Of a stretch of 34,608 nt of DNA, positions 23,901-31,006 are shown piece by piece (position 1 is the stretch's first letter; every line of letters starts with the position of its first letter). The stretch lies in the NCBI GenBank assembly GCA_020847975.1, contig JADLBD010000270.1, positions 1 to 34,608 on the forward strand. The letters run 5' to 3'. The translations under genes were made by a program, and so were the position numbers. The DNA is from Bryobacterales bacterium (GTDB lineage: Bacteria; Acidobacteriota; Terriglobia; Bryobacterales; Bryobacteraceae). The notes beneath the pieces were generated by a model that saw only the letters and a program-made list of their open reading frames with translations, had not been told where the DNA came from and made no database searches.

Positions 23901-24144
23901 CGGCAAACTCATCGGCAACAGCGTGTTTGCCGATCTCGCCACGTTCCGCGCCGTGGCTCAAATGGTGTTCGCCGAAGCCTCGCGCGCCCTCAGCGGCGCT
24001 CTTGCCGCTCAACCGCGCGCGATGCTCACCCTCGACATCCTCAATCCCGCGCCCCCGCGCGCTTTCCAACTCGCGGACTTCCTCAAGGGCTCCATCCCCG
24101 CCAGCGCGGACATTGCCGTCGCCCAGCGCCTGGTCACCGCCTGA
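20977..24144 (+). CDS. Large protein of unknown family (1055 residues)
   Basis: I do not recognise this protein. The start is ATG 20977, fixed by AAGGAG at 20964-20969. There is no signal peptide and no obvious membrane helix. Residues about 1-330 are rich in Gly, Ala and Ser with alternating hydrophobics (for example SGSFAVKIGAKLGYDFNF and ATATFGFEVSGRYLVVIG) and look beta-structured. From about 330 to 620 it is mainly amphipathic helix with Leu, Asp and Lys. About 650-720 is again beta-like (SLEITLPHFNFQTQSV), and the remainder is helical. Third-position bias matches its neighbours, so it is native rather than recently acquired. Transcription appears monocistronic: own promoter, preceding terminator, and a hairpin after the stop. 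A secreted or structural assembly role is possible, but no function is assigned. Confidence 0.85.
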   Translation: MSAAPAPGFQKSFPLDPGILGDKSALALELGGATDMDVALAIVTNKPFPTRPDGVIDLAHISLNAAGGNPVAFQGGSGLTVGFQFSAGVTAGAAIFDDPNAAVKSLGLGETPGLDLSIGAAAGSRYALLRTGYAASGAVSGSHPIGAIGSVTFGASGASSGVSAVLHRFSDATGADDVLSGAVRSWKLPRHVLTADRIEPATWVAGEASGSFAVKIGAKLGYDFNFVREVKAFGLSGDIGLKIDAAATATFGFEVSGRYLVVIGRESSSPADEKLRLRLFKLSSSGMQFGLNLNVGVTGVETLTPGKVDDFVKAVFGVHGAQIVNALAQIDKWTDPNLKVGQLVAGLINDKALQLLQDLTGVDPKTAFNEARAKLLDAIHLYQSLPAKVASELTSLLGQLDTPALKSLQDALTLLSSANQDTQTKAFLDLLSAAGFADTPAGKLLTAAADRGLLNLLDRLPEVRNISATIQSVLDGGIIAKLQSFINEKLDLNKFINIASQTDFDKLDSFLVGRLSAFFDKQLAFAHLDEIRAAIRLVTSKRQEIYDKAKAALNSRYGLEVAATWQRTSASTAIVDAVFDTSDAKAQALLKDVLTSGNTGLDNLFTTALPAVQLNAAVLTHELTRKSSLEITLPHFNFQTQSVTTALANVHPEDDGGRILLYDATGSTTVSVRNKFSSSLTVTIAAAISRLGFSSPDLRIHPGDGNTWTYQLLYAKPKMKREELEAVTRPFLIQYMADHFSTGTSLSTWYNMLESTSEEKLHNGPETYGDLCASFEVTIPGDALTAWLLPIANVKAAAQQMSVAIQRSLQSHLTTFYLSDISKLANLASSAPLLAWASLPPAVNFNGTDFSETGGGNVFWDHVDITLRRAAASHSITAGNLLAMLPELRLRLEEAGLHSTVQFYQNSEAGKILSGAITPFGDTLFESLLLFEAQIVEKANDALKDIQKFLSVAGTSPTQAVKRLADFAADITTAFGKLIGNSVFADLATFRAVAQMVFAEASRALSGALAAQPRAMLTLDILNPAPPRAFQLADFLKGSIPASADIAVAQRLVTA

Positions 24145-24150
24145 AGACAG

Positions 24151-24180
24151 GCGGCGCGCCACGCGCGCGCCGCTTCCTTA
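24151..24180. terminator. GC-rich hairpin between convergent genes, possible bidirectional terminator
   Basis: GCGGCGCG (24151-24158) and CGCGCCGC (24166-24173) form a perfect 8-bp stem with a 7-base loop, starting 7 bases after the stop of the large orphan gene and followed by TTCCTTACTC. The T-run is poor, so efficiency is uncertain. It lies between convergent genes ending at 24144 and 24199. Confidence 0.55.
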
Positions 24181-24198
24181 CTCTTCGCGAACGCCTGC

Positions 24199-25143
24199 CT
24201 ACACCGCCACTGCCGTGTTCGCCGTCGCCAGAGCCTGCGCCACCGGCGCGAGTTCCTCTTTCTGCCGCCCGCTCAATTCGCTCACGAACGGCGGCACACT
24301 CCCCGTCCGCGCGATCCCGGCCAGTTCCGTCGCCGCGTGCAGCACACGTGCCGGACCCCACGCATCGCGCAGATCCTCATGCGCCAGAAACGCCCGCCGC
24401 ACTTCCTCGGCCGGGCCGTAATCTTCCTTGTGGCACGCCTCCAGAATCCGGTTGCTTAACGCCGGAGCAAGGCATCCGCTACCCGTCGTGAATCCGGGTA
24501 ATCCGAAATCCCGCAGGTGCGTGATCGCCGGACGTTCCCCAATCCCGCTCAACACTACGTTCCGGTCCACGCGCCGCAGCAGCGCCTCCAAATAGTGATC
24601 CACTCCCGGATCCTTCCGCACCACCGCATACTTGATCCCAACGCAAATCCCGTCACTCACCATCTCCGCCACGGCATCCAGCCCCGCTTCCAGATTCGCG
24701 CCGAAGTTGTGCTCGTCCTTCAGATAAAGAATCAGAGGCGTCCCCGATGCATCGGCGAACTCGCGCAATCCGCGCGCCAGCCCCGCCGCATCCCGCGGAT
24801 CCCCGCACGGCAGATGCATCACCGCCGGGAACTTGTACCGCCGCAGCAGCGGCGCCTGATCCATCAACCGCCCGTAAGACGGGCCCGCGCTCGGAATCGC
24901 CCACAAATGACCGGCAAAGCCGTTCAGCCATCCGAGCATCTCCTCGTACTCTCCCAGGGTGACGTGATACAGAAAGGCGTTTCCTCCATACAGAAAACGC
25001 GTCATTCCGCCGGCTTCCATGTGTCGCACCAGCCGGTCATTCTCTCCCCAATCTATCCCCCGAGTGGCGTCATTGCGCCTGGCAAGGGGGGGCACGGGAA
25101 ACACACCGCGCCAATCGGAAACCTTCACAGGATTCGTTCTCAT
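24199..25143 (-). CDS. Dihydrodipicolinate synthase/N-acetylneuraminate lyase family aldolase
   Basis: A 314-residue (beta/alpha)8 enzyme of the DapA family, which joins or splits pyruvate-type substrates through a Schiff base. The predicted Schiff-base lysine is Lys171 in CVGIKYAV, and the conserved Tyr is Tyr140 in LILYLKDE, where true DapA has Y-N. The substrate loop GGNAFLYHVTLGEYEEML (53-70) replaces the usual GTTGE-type motif, so it is probably not lysine-pathway DapA. Start is ATG 25143 with AGGAG upstream. It is the last gene of a minus-strand set with a racemase-like gene, a kinase-like gene and cysE, 31 bp after the racemase gene. Candidate substrates are sugar-acid or keto-acid derivatives; this is inference. 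Confidence 0.85.
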   Translation of the reverse strand: MRTNPVKVSDWRGVFPVPPLARRNDATRGIDWGENDRLVRHMEAGGMTRFLYGGNAFLYHVTLGEYEEMLGWLNGFAGHLWAIPSAGPSYGRLMDQAPLLRRYKFPAVMHLPCGDPRDAAGLARGLREFADASGTPLILYLKDEHNFGANLEAGLDAVAEMVSDGICVGIKYAVVRKDPGVDHYLEALLRRVDRNVVLSGIGERPAITHLRDFGLPGFTTGSGCLAPALSNRILEACHKEDYGPAEEVRRAFLAHEDLRDAWGPARVLHAATELAGIARTGSVPPFVSELSGRQKEELAPVAQALATANTAVAV

Positions 25144-25174
25144 TCCAGATTCGCTCCTAACAATTGCCTCAAGT

Positions 25175-25852
25175 TCAATGGGTAGCCGTGGCAATGGCGC
25201 CCAGCCGTTCACGAATCGTGTTCAAACTTGCCCGCAGACTCGATAGAACCGGAACCGGAAGCGGAGGCAGTTTCCTCAACAGCCGCGCCATCGATACCTG
25301 CGCCAGCACAATCGCATCCACCGGCTCCTGGCCCAGTTCCTCCAATGCTTCGAGCAACAGCTCATCATGATGAATATTCTTGCCGCCGAGCAATGCCTCA
25401 TACGCTTCCGGCACCAGCTTGAACGTCAGATCCACTTCCACACCCGCGTCCGCGGCCACATCTTCGAGCAGCTTGCGAATCACCGCCTGCGTCGGCGGGA
25501 ACGTCACCAGCACTCCCAACCGCCGCGCCGATGTCACCGCTTCCAACGCCAGTGCCTCATCAATCTTCACCAGCGGCAGCCCGGTCGCATCTTCAAGGCG
25601 CTTCATCATGTTCCGCGAAACCGCCGAGCACGTCACCATCGCCAGTTCGGAATTGTACGTATCGCGAGCCGCGCACAGCAGGTCGACAAACCGCTCCTCG
25701 GCTTCGCCTTCTTTTTGTCTCGCAAAGAATCGCAGAATCCCGTCATCCAGGAGATTCGTGATCTCCAACTCCGGCGCGTGATCCAGGTAATAATCGGCCA
25801 ACATCGGAATGGCGGCCGGGGACGTGTGAATAAATGCCACCTGGCGTCTCAT
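25175..25852 (-). CDS. Aspartate/glutamate racemase superfamily protein lacking the second catalytic cysteine
   Basis: A 225-residue protein of the Asp/Glu/hydantoin racemase fold. The N-terminal half keeps its active-site cysteine, Cys75 in MVTCSAVSRN. In the C-terminal half the place of the second cysteine (usually G-C-T) reads VLAQVSMAR, so the two-base racemisation mechanism is not expected. Single-cysteine members include decarboxylases and isomerases; some remain unassigned. I start at ATG 25852 with GGTGG eight bases upstream; a GTG at 25864 would add four residues. It lies 18 bp after the phosphotransferase gene and 31 bp before the DapA-like gene on the minus strand, consistent with one operon. 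Confidence 0.85.
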   Translation of the reverse strand: MRRQVAFIHTSPAAIPMLADYYLDHAPELEITNLLDDGILRFFARQKEGEAEERFVDLLCAARDTYNSELAMVTCSAVSRNMMKRLEDATGLPLVKIDEALALEAVTSARRLGVLVTFPPTQAVIRKLLEDVAADAGVEVDLTFKLVPEAYEALLGGKNIHHDELLLEALEELGQEPVDAIVLAQVSMARLLRKLPPLPVPVLSSLRASLNTIRERLGAIATATH

Positions 25853-25870
25853 GGTTGCTACCACCAGCCC

Positions 25871-26872
25871 TCATTGTATGTCAGCCGCAAGTTCGGCGTA
25901 TGCCAACCCGAGAACATCCTCCACCCCCGCCGGCTCACACTCCGCCAGGCGCCTCGCGAAACAGCGTATCCGCTCCCGCAGCGACTCGTCCCGGATATAC
26001 TCCACCGGCGATTTCCCGTCCATACGCGCCATCATCAGCAGCGGCAGGTGCGCCACTGTCCCCGCCTCTACACGCTTGCCCGCCTCCAGCGTCCGCCAGT
26101 ATTTCTCCGCGCAGCGCCGGTACAGGGCGGCGAATTGCGGCCGGAAAAAGCTCTTCAACAGCAGATGATTCAACAGGAAAGCGCAATCGAACGCCGGATC
26201 CCCATAATGAATCACCTCAAAGTCGATAGCTGTAACATGGTTCCCATCCACCATCAGGTTCTTCGGGCTCCAGTCTCCGTGCACCAGCCCCGTCCGCTCC
26301 GTATTGCACCGCGCAATCGCCGCCTCGAACAGCCTGGCCATCTCCGGATGCCTTGTTGCCGTAAACCGGTAATACGGATCGAGCCGCAGTTGATCGAATA
26401 CCTCCAGGCCGGCGAACGCCTCCCGCAGGCGTGCGCTTCCCGCGCTCGCCTGCAACAGCGCCTTGTGCATCCGTCCGATGAACTCCGCCTGCTCCTCTGT
26501 CGCCTCGCCCGCTATCAGGACTTCTTTCCACGTCCGCTCACCGCGCGCCGCCGTCATCGCGAACAGATAGTTTTCCCGATCTTCGTACAGCACGCGCGGC
26601 ACAGCGCCCTCGGGCAGGACATCCGCCAGAAACTGTATCGCCTCCGATTCCCGCCAAATCCGGTCCCGCCGCGAAAACCAGTCCTCCTGCACGCGCAACT
26701 TCGCAAGCGACTGCTTCACGATGTAACGCCGCGCGGGACCCTCCACCAGCAGCACATGATTGCTCACGCCCCCGCCCAACGCCGTTATCCGCAAGTCCTG
26801 CGCTGCGCAGCCCTCGCGCGCCGCCAGGTACGCACGGGCTTCGGGACCGTCCAACTCGATGCGGCCGCGCAT
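25871..26872 (-). CDS. APH-family phosphotransferase, methylthioribose-kinase-like
   Basis: A 333-residue small-molecule kinase of the aminoglycoside phosphotransferase/choline kinase fold. The catalytic loop is H198-G-D200-W-S-P-K-N205 (LVHGDWSPKNLMV), the metal-binding Asp is Asp217 (AIDFEVIHYGDPAFD), and the ATP-binding Lys is probably Lys53 (IVKQSL). The stretch IVKQSLAKLRV resembles 5-methylthioribose kinase more than antibiotic kinases. The ATG at 26872 lies 2 bp after the cysE stop, so the two are coupled. A role in phosphorylating a sugar or amino-alcohol intermediate in the same pathway as the neighbours is inference; no other methionine-salvage gene (for example mtnA) is present. 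Antibiotic resistance is not implied. Confidence 0.85.
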   Translation of the reverse strand: MRGRIELDGPEARAYLAAREGCAAQDLRITALGGGVSNHVLLVEGPARRYIVKQSLAKLRVQEDWFSRRDRIWRESEAIQFLADVLPEGAVPRVLYEDRENYLFAMTAARGERTWKEVLIAGEATEEQAEFIGRMHKALLQASAGSARLREAFAGLEVFDQLRLDPYYRFTATRHPEMARLFEAAIARCNTERTGLVHGDWSPKNLMVDGNHVTAIDFEVIHYGDPAFDCAFLLNHLLLKSFFRPQFAALYRRCAEKYWRTLEAGKRVEAGTVAHLPLLMMARMDGKSPVEYIRDESLRERIRCFARRLAECEPAGVEDVLGLAYAELAADIQ

Positions 26873-26874
26873 AC

Positions 26875-27531
26875 TCAGTAGGAGATTTTCTCTTCTTTCC
26901 TGGCCTTTAGATCTCGCAACTGCGACTCGATCTCCTCCACTCGCGCTCTCAACTCATCAATCGCCTGCATCTCCGGATCCGGCAGTTTCCCGTGCTCCAG
27001 CACTTCCACCGCCTCGTTGCGCGAACGCACGATCCGTCCCGGCACCCCCACCACGGTCGAATGATCCGGAACCGATTTCACCACCACCGATCCCGCCCCG
27101 ATCTTCACGTGGTCGCCAATGTGGATGTTGCCCAATACCTTCGCCCCGGTCCCCACCACCACGTTGTTCCCAAGCGTCGGATGCCGCTTTCCCTTCTCCT
27201 TCCCCGTCCCGCCTAACGTCACGCCCTGATACAACAGCACATCGTCGCCGATCTCCGCGGTCTCGCCGATCACCACACCCATCCCATGGTCAATGAAGAA
27301 CCGCCTGCCGATCGTGGCCCCGGGATGGATCTCGATTCCCGTGCAAAAGCGCCCCACCTGTGAGATCAGCCGCGGCAGAAACGGCACCTTCCTCCGGCAT
27401 AGCCAGTGGGCCAGCCGGTGCAGCAGGATCGCATGAAAGCCCGGGTAACAGAACCAGATCTCCAGCACGCTCTTTGCTGCCGGATCTTCCCGAAAGATGG
27501 TGTCAATCTGTTCCCGAATCGTACGAAACAT
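26875..27531 (-). CDS. cysE: Serine O-acetyltransferase
   Basis: A 218-residue acetyl-CoA:serine O-acetyltransferase, the first step of cysteine synthesis. The left-handed beta-helix is built from hexapeptide repeats (about 65-170: IEIHPGATIG, IGETAEIGDD and so on). Catalytic residues are Asp81-His82 in FFIDHGMGVVIGET and His117 in KGKRHPTLG, as in known CysE. It has the short N-terminal domain of the EpsC/plant-type subgroup. Start is ATG 27531 with AGGGA seven bases upstream; a GTG at 27567 is less likely. An unusual C-terminal extension (about 185-218) is a predicted coiled coil (IDELRARVEEIESQLRDLKA), perhaps for oligomerisation. It heads the four-gene minus-strand operon and is divergent from the enolase paralogue with a 53-bp gap. 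Confidence 0.95.
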   Translation of the reverse strand: MFRTIREQIDTIFREDPAAKSVLEIWFCYPGFHAILLHRLAHWLCRRKVPFLPRLISQVGRFCTGIEIHPGATIGRRFFIDHGMGVVIGETAEIGDDVLLYQGVTLGGTGKEKGKRHPTLGNNVVVGTGAKVLGNIHIGDHVKIGAGSVVVKSVPDHSTVVGVPGRIVRSRNEAVEVLEHGKLPDPEMQAIDELRARVEEIESQLRDLKARKEEKISY

Positions 27532-27584
27532 GGTCCAGTCCCTATTATTGCGCGGAAAAGAAGGCACAATGAAAAGAGTCTCGC

Positions 27585-28841
27585 ATGTACATCTCCGCCA
27601 TCGACGCCTGGGAAATCCTCGATTCCCGCGGCAACCCCACGGTCGCCGCCTCCTGCCGCCTCACCAACGGCATCCTCGCCAAAGCCCATGCCCCTTCCGG
27701 CGCGTCCACCGGCACTCACGAAGCCCTCGAACTGCGCGATCAGGACCCCTCGCGCTATGCAGGCAAAGGCGTCCTCCGCGCCGTCGAAAACGTGCGCGTC
27801 CACATCGCCCCCGCCCTCCTCGGCTGCCGCGCCGATGAGCAGGCTTCCCTCGACGCCCGCATGATCGCGCTCGACGGAACCTCCGGCAAATCCCGCCTCG
27901 GCGCCAACGCCATCCTCGCCGTCTCTTGCGCCGCCGCCCGCGCCGCCGCTCTGTCCTACGGCGTCCCTTTATGGCGCTACCTCGCTGGCGAGCGCCGCCC
28001 CTCCCTTCCCGTCCCCATGACGAACATCCTCTCCGGCGGCCTCCACGCCGGCCGCAATATCGAGTTTCAGGATTTCCTCGTCATCCCTCACGGCATTGAA
28101 GGCTACCCTCGCCAACTCGAGGCCATCGTGGCCGTGCACCGCCACACCCGCCTCCTGCTCGAAGAAGCCGGATGCCTCCTCACCGGCGTCGCCGACGAAG
28201 GCGGCTGGGGCCCGAGGCTCGAATCGAATGAGCGCGCCCTCGCCTTCCTCGCCCAGGCCATCGAACGCGCCGGCTTTGAACCCGCCGGCGAAATCTCCAT
28301 CGCCCTCGATGTCGCCGCCTCTCACTTCCTTCGCGGCAATGCCTACGTCCTCGAAACCGAGTCCCGATCGCTTTCGAGCGAAGAGATGGTGGAACTGCTC
28401 GCCGGCTGGCGCGCCCGCTACCCCGTTACCTCCATCGAAGACGGCCTCGCCGAAGACGATTGGGAAGGCTGGAAACTTCTCACCGCGAGGCTCGGCGAGT
28501 CCACTCAACTCGTCGGCGATGATTTCTTCACCACTGACATTCACCGCCTCAATCGCGGCATTGCACAATCCTGCGCCAACGCGGTGCTCGTCAAAATGAA
28601 CCAGATCGGCACCCTCACCGAAACCTTCGCCGTCATTGACCGAGCCCGCGAGGCCGGCTTCCGCGCCGTCATCTCCGCCCGCTCCGGCGAAACCGAAGAT
28701 GATTTCCTCGCCGATCTCGCCACCGCCTCCGGAGCCGGACAGATCAAGATCGGCTCCATCACCCGCTCCGAACGCCTCGCCAAATATAACCGCCTTCTCG
28801 AAATCGGCCGCGAACTCCAGTCCTCTACCCCGCTGAAGTAA
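27585..28841 (+). CDS. eno: Enolase paralogue with altered active-site residues
   Basis: A 418-residue enolase-family protein, close in length to glycolytic enolase (about 430). Retained residues are Ser in PSGASTG, His154, Glu205 (ADEGGWG), metal ligands Asp242 (ALDVAAS), Glu285 (SIEDGL) and Asp312 (VGDD), Lys337 (VKMNQIGT) and Lys388 (QIKIGS). Two conserved catalytic positions differ: the Glu of the Q-E-F motif is Asp163 (FQDFLV), and the His of I-S-H-R-S-G-E-T is Ala365 (ISARSGET). Loop GGxHADN is GGLHAGRN. In the classical enzyme both positions matter for proton transfer or water handling, so canonical 2-phosphoglycerate dehydration is doubtful. The gene diverges from cysE and precedes a sugar isomerase-like gene. 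The eno symbol names the family, not a proven function. Confidence 0.85.
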   Translation: MYISAIDAWEILDSRGNPTVAASCRLTNGILAKAHAPSGASTGTHEALELRDQDPSRYAGKGVLRAVENVRVHIAPALLGCRADEQASLDARMIALDGTSGKSRLGANAILAVSCAAARAAALSYGVPLWRYLAGERRPSLPVPMTNILSGGLHAGRNIEFQDFLVIPHGIEGYPRQLEAIVAVHRHTRLLLEEAGCLLTGVADEGGWGPRLESNERALAFLAQAIERAGFEPAGEISIALDVAASHFLRGNAYVLETESRSLSSEEMVELLAGWRARYPVTSIEDGLAEDDWEGWKLLTARLGESTQLVGDDFFTTDIHRLNRGIAQSCANAVLVKMNQIGTLTETFAVIDRAREAGFRAVISARSGETEDDFLADLATASGAGQIKIGSITRSERLAKYNRLLEIGRELQSSTPLK

Positions 28842-28855
28842 AATCAGGGGTGACC

Positions 28856-29725
28856 ATGTACAACAGACGCCACTTCGGAAAACTCGCCCTGGCCTCCCTG
28901 CCTGCGGCCGCGGCTCTCGCCGGAAAGCCTGATTCCAGAATCAACGGAGTGTGGATCGGCGCTCAGTCCTACAGCTTCCGCACGCTCCCCTCCCTCGACG
29001 ACGCCATCAAAGCAATGTCGCAGATCGGACTCAGCGAATGCGAACTCTGGCAGGGCCACGTCGAACCGCGGCAACAGCGGGGTCCCGAAGGGCGCGAGGA
29101 ACAGCGAAAGTGGCGCGCCTCCGTCTCCATGGACCACTTCAAGCAGGTCGCCGCCAAATTCAAAGCCGCCGGCATCACTCTCTACGCCTACAACTACAGC
29201 TTCCGCGACGATTTCACTGACCAGGAAATCGAGCGCGGCTTCGAAATGGCGAAAGCCCTCGGCGTCAAGTGCATCACAGCCTCCGCCACCGTCTCCGTCG
29301 CCAGGCGCGTCGCCCCGATCGCCGAAAAGCACAAGTTGATCGTCGGCATGCACGGCCACGACAATCTCAAGGACCCTAACGAGTTCGCCCGTCCCGAGAG
29401 CTTCGAAAAAGCCATGTCCGAATCCAAGTGGATCGGCGTCAACCTCGACATCGGCCACTTCACCGCCGCCGGCTACGACCCCATCGACTTCCTCAACAAA
29501 CACCACGACCGCACCGTGACCTTGCACATCAAGGACCGCAAGAAACACCAGGGCGCCAATCTGCCCTTCGGCGAAGGGGACACCGACATCAAAGGCGTCC
29601 TTCAACTCCTGAAGGCGAAGAAGTGGAAGATCCCGGCCAATATCGAATACGAGTACAAAGGCGCCTCCGATCCCCAAACCGAAGTCGCCAAATGCTTCGA
29701 GTACTGCAAGAAAGCTCTCGCCTGA
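28856..29725 (+). CDS. Tat-exported sugar phosphate isomerase/epimerase-like TIM barrel
   Basis: A 289-residue protein of the xylose isomerase-like TIM-barrel family (AP endonuclease 2 group). A twin-arginine signal is at 3-22 (NRRHFGKLALASLPAAAAL). The barrel carries metal-site candidates: ECELWQG near 61-67, GMHGHDN, VNLDIGHF, LHIKDRK and NIEYEYKG, consistent with a divalent-metal isomerase, epimerase or dehydratase acting on sugars. I use ATG 28856 with AGGGG upstream; a GTG at 28850 adds two residues. A TAAAAT box (28839-28844) overlaps the enolase stop codon and could give an independent transcript, though co-transcription is also possible (14-bp gap). Exported members are common beside sugar-uptake genes; the substrate is unknown. 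Confidence 0.87.
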   Translation: MYNRRHFGKLALASLPAAAALAGKPDSRINGVWIGAQSYSFRTLPSLDDAIKAMSQIGLSECELWQGHVEPRQQRGPEGREEQRKWRASVSMDHFKQVAAKFKAAGITLYAYNYSFRDDFTDQEIERGFEMAKALGVKCITASATVSVARRVAPIAEKHKLIVGMHGHDNLKDPNEFARPESFEKAMSESKWIGVNLDIGHFTAAGYDPIDFLNKHHDRTVTLHIKDRKKHQGANLPFGEGDTDIKGVLQLLKAKKWKIPANIEYEYKGASDPQTEVAKCFEYCKKALA

Positions 29726-29769
29726 CCCCGCGTGGCGCGGCCCCTCCAGCCTGCGATCTCTTACGCCAC

Positions 29770-30431
29770 ATGGGGATTATAGCCCTGCACAATTGCTGCG
29801 CGGCACGGGTGCTCCTGTGTTCCTCCACAGATGCGCGCGCTCAGCTCTTTTGTTTTGGCATAAAGGGAGGGACTCCTATCTCGAGCTCAAAGACATCCGC
29901 GACGTACATCAGCCGTCTTGGCACTTCACTGATAAGGTTGAATATCAGGCCATATACGATCGGCCCAACTTTTGAAATTGCCCTCCCTCTTGACTTTCGC
30001 TTCGAAGCGGACGCCCTCTATAAGCGGCTGGATAGAGCGACATACTCCTTCCTATCGCCAAACTATGGCACAATTACGCGTGTCGCAGCAGGAACGTGGG
30101 AGTTCCCATTGCTGCTCAAGCGTGCGTGGGATCGCGCCCGTTACCACCCTTTCGCGGCCGCTGGCGGTACGTTTCGGCGTATCGAGTCATTCGATGGCAG
30201 CACGGAATACTCCGCTGGCGGCCAGCAGACACCATACAAGTTGAAGCGGTATCGGATTGAAGAGTCGCTCACGCACGGCGGTGTGGTGCTTGGAGCCGGT
30301 GTGCGGTTTACCGCCATCGGTCCTCTGAAGTTGACGCCTGAGATTCGATATACAAGGGGACTTCACTGAGGTTCTTGCCGTCCAGGAACCAAGTCGAGTT
30401 TCTGTTCGGTATCGGTTTTGACCACTTCTGA
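29770..30431 (+). pseudogene. Frameshifted outer-membrane beta-barrel gene, paralogue of the one at 4317-5036
   Basis: From ATG 29770 one frame reads a signal-like N-terminus and strands typical of small barrels: FGIKGGTPI, GPTFEIALPLDFRFEADALYK, TWEFPLLLKR, GAGVRFTAIGPLKLTPEIRYTRG. It then stops at 30367-30369. The expected last strand is found just beyond, in another frame: TSLRFLPSRNQVEFLFGIGF, ending DHF with a stop at 30429-30431. Loss of one base near 30360-30365 explains the break. The N-terminus is also poor for a signal sequence, with two Cys and few long hydrophobics. The pattern TWEF/W-P...K-Y/R...F(I/A)-x-A-G-x-(S/T)-F-R is shared with the pseudogene at 4317-5036. Without its final strand the barrel could not insert normally. 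Confidence 0.65.
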
Positions 30432-30604
30432 CCCGATCACCGTCCCTCGGCGCCGCGTCATCCCAGCATTCCGGTCAAAGTTCCAAGCCGAGTTGAAAGC
30501 CGAAAAACCGGCGCCGCAACGCCCTGCATGAGGTGGCCTCTACAGGCTGCCGTGCCGGCGCTTCTGCCGGCTCCAGTCGTGCGTAATCCCGCGGGCCATC
30601 GCAT

Positions 30605-30625
30605 GGTTATCTATCTGTGATAACC
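30605..30625 (+). promoter_or_regulatory. Palindromic operator candidate of the TumE/antitoxin locus
   Basis: GGTTATC (30605-30611) and GATAACC (30619-30625) are a perfect 7-bp inverted repeat around TATCTGT. It lies 9 bases before the ATG at 30635 that I take as the toxin start. Antitoxins of this kind normally repress their own operon, so this is the natural binding site. No clear promoter boxes were identified near it. The 30432-30604 stretch holds only a small GCCGGC hairpin (30554-30571) and no gene. Confidence 0.5.
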
Positions 30626-30634
30626 TTGAGCCGG

Positions 30635-31006
30635 ATGGGCTCCTTCGGGCATGATCCAGGCACTGAAGCGCTCTTGGACTTGAATGGGCAGATCCTTGTC
30701 CTGGATGCTCGAGGCGCCTACACCGCCAGATTCTCCGTGCAACGTGTCGAGCGTACAGCGGATCGCCCTCACGGCTTGAACTACTCTCTTACGCTGCACG
30801 GCCCGACTGGGGAACGGTTGATCGGATTCGACAACGCCCACTCGATTTGAAAATCGCGCGGGCCTGGAGGACGGCAGAGCGGTCCTGCGGACCACCGGCA
30901 TCGAATGGGCGAGACGCGACCGTACCGATTTAGAGATGCCGCAACCCTGGTCGCAGACTTTTGGGCTGAGGTGGATCGGTATCTGAAGGAGAAGGGAGTG
31001 TCCTGA
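30635..31006 (+). pseudogene. TumE-like toxin (DUF6516 family) with internal stop codon
   Basis: From ATG 30635 the frame reads EALLDLNG, RPHGLNYSLTLHGPTGERL and GFDNAHSI, then hits TGA at 30848-30850 (codon 72). In the same frame it continues without interruption for 51 residues as SRGPGGRQSG, HRMGETRPYRFRDA and ATLVADFWAEVDRYLKEKG, ending at TGA 31004-31006. The two halves together make a full-length DUF6516/TumE-type protein of about 123 residues, including the ending with D-F-W-A-E-V-D-R. So a single nonsense change has cut the toxin. The stop overlaps the antitoxin ATG by one base (TGATG), as in functional operons. A GTG at 30617 is an alternative start but lies inside the palindrome. 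Family assignment is from remembered motifs. Confidence 0.72.

Noticed and set aside
25367..26881. A 504-codon plus-strand frame opposite the racemase-like and kinase genes
   Set aside because: Arg/His/Gln-rich antisense text; both minus-strand proteins have clear catalytic motifs.
28103..28599. Proline/serine-rich frames inside the enolase gene
   Set aside because: Shifted-frame shadows of a well-conserved protein.
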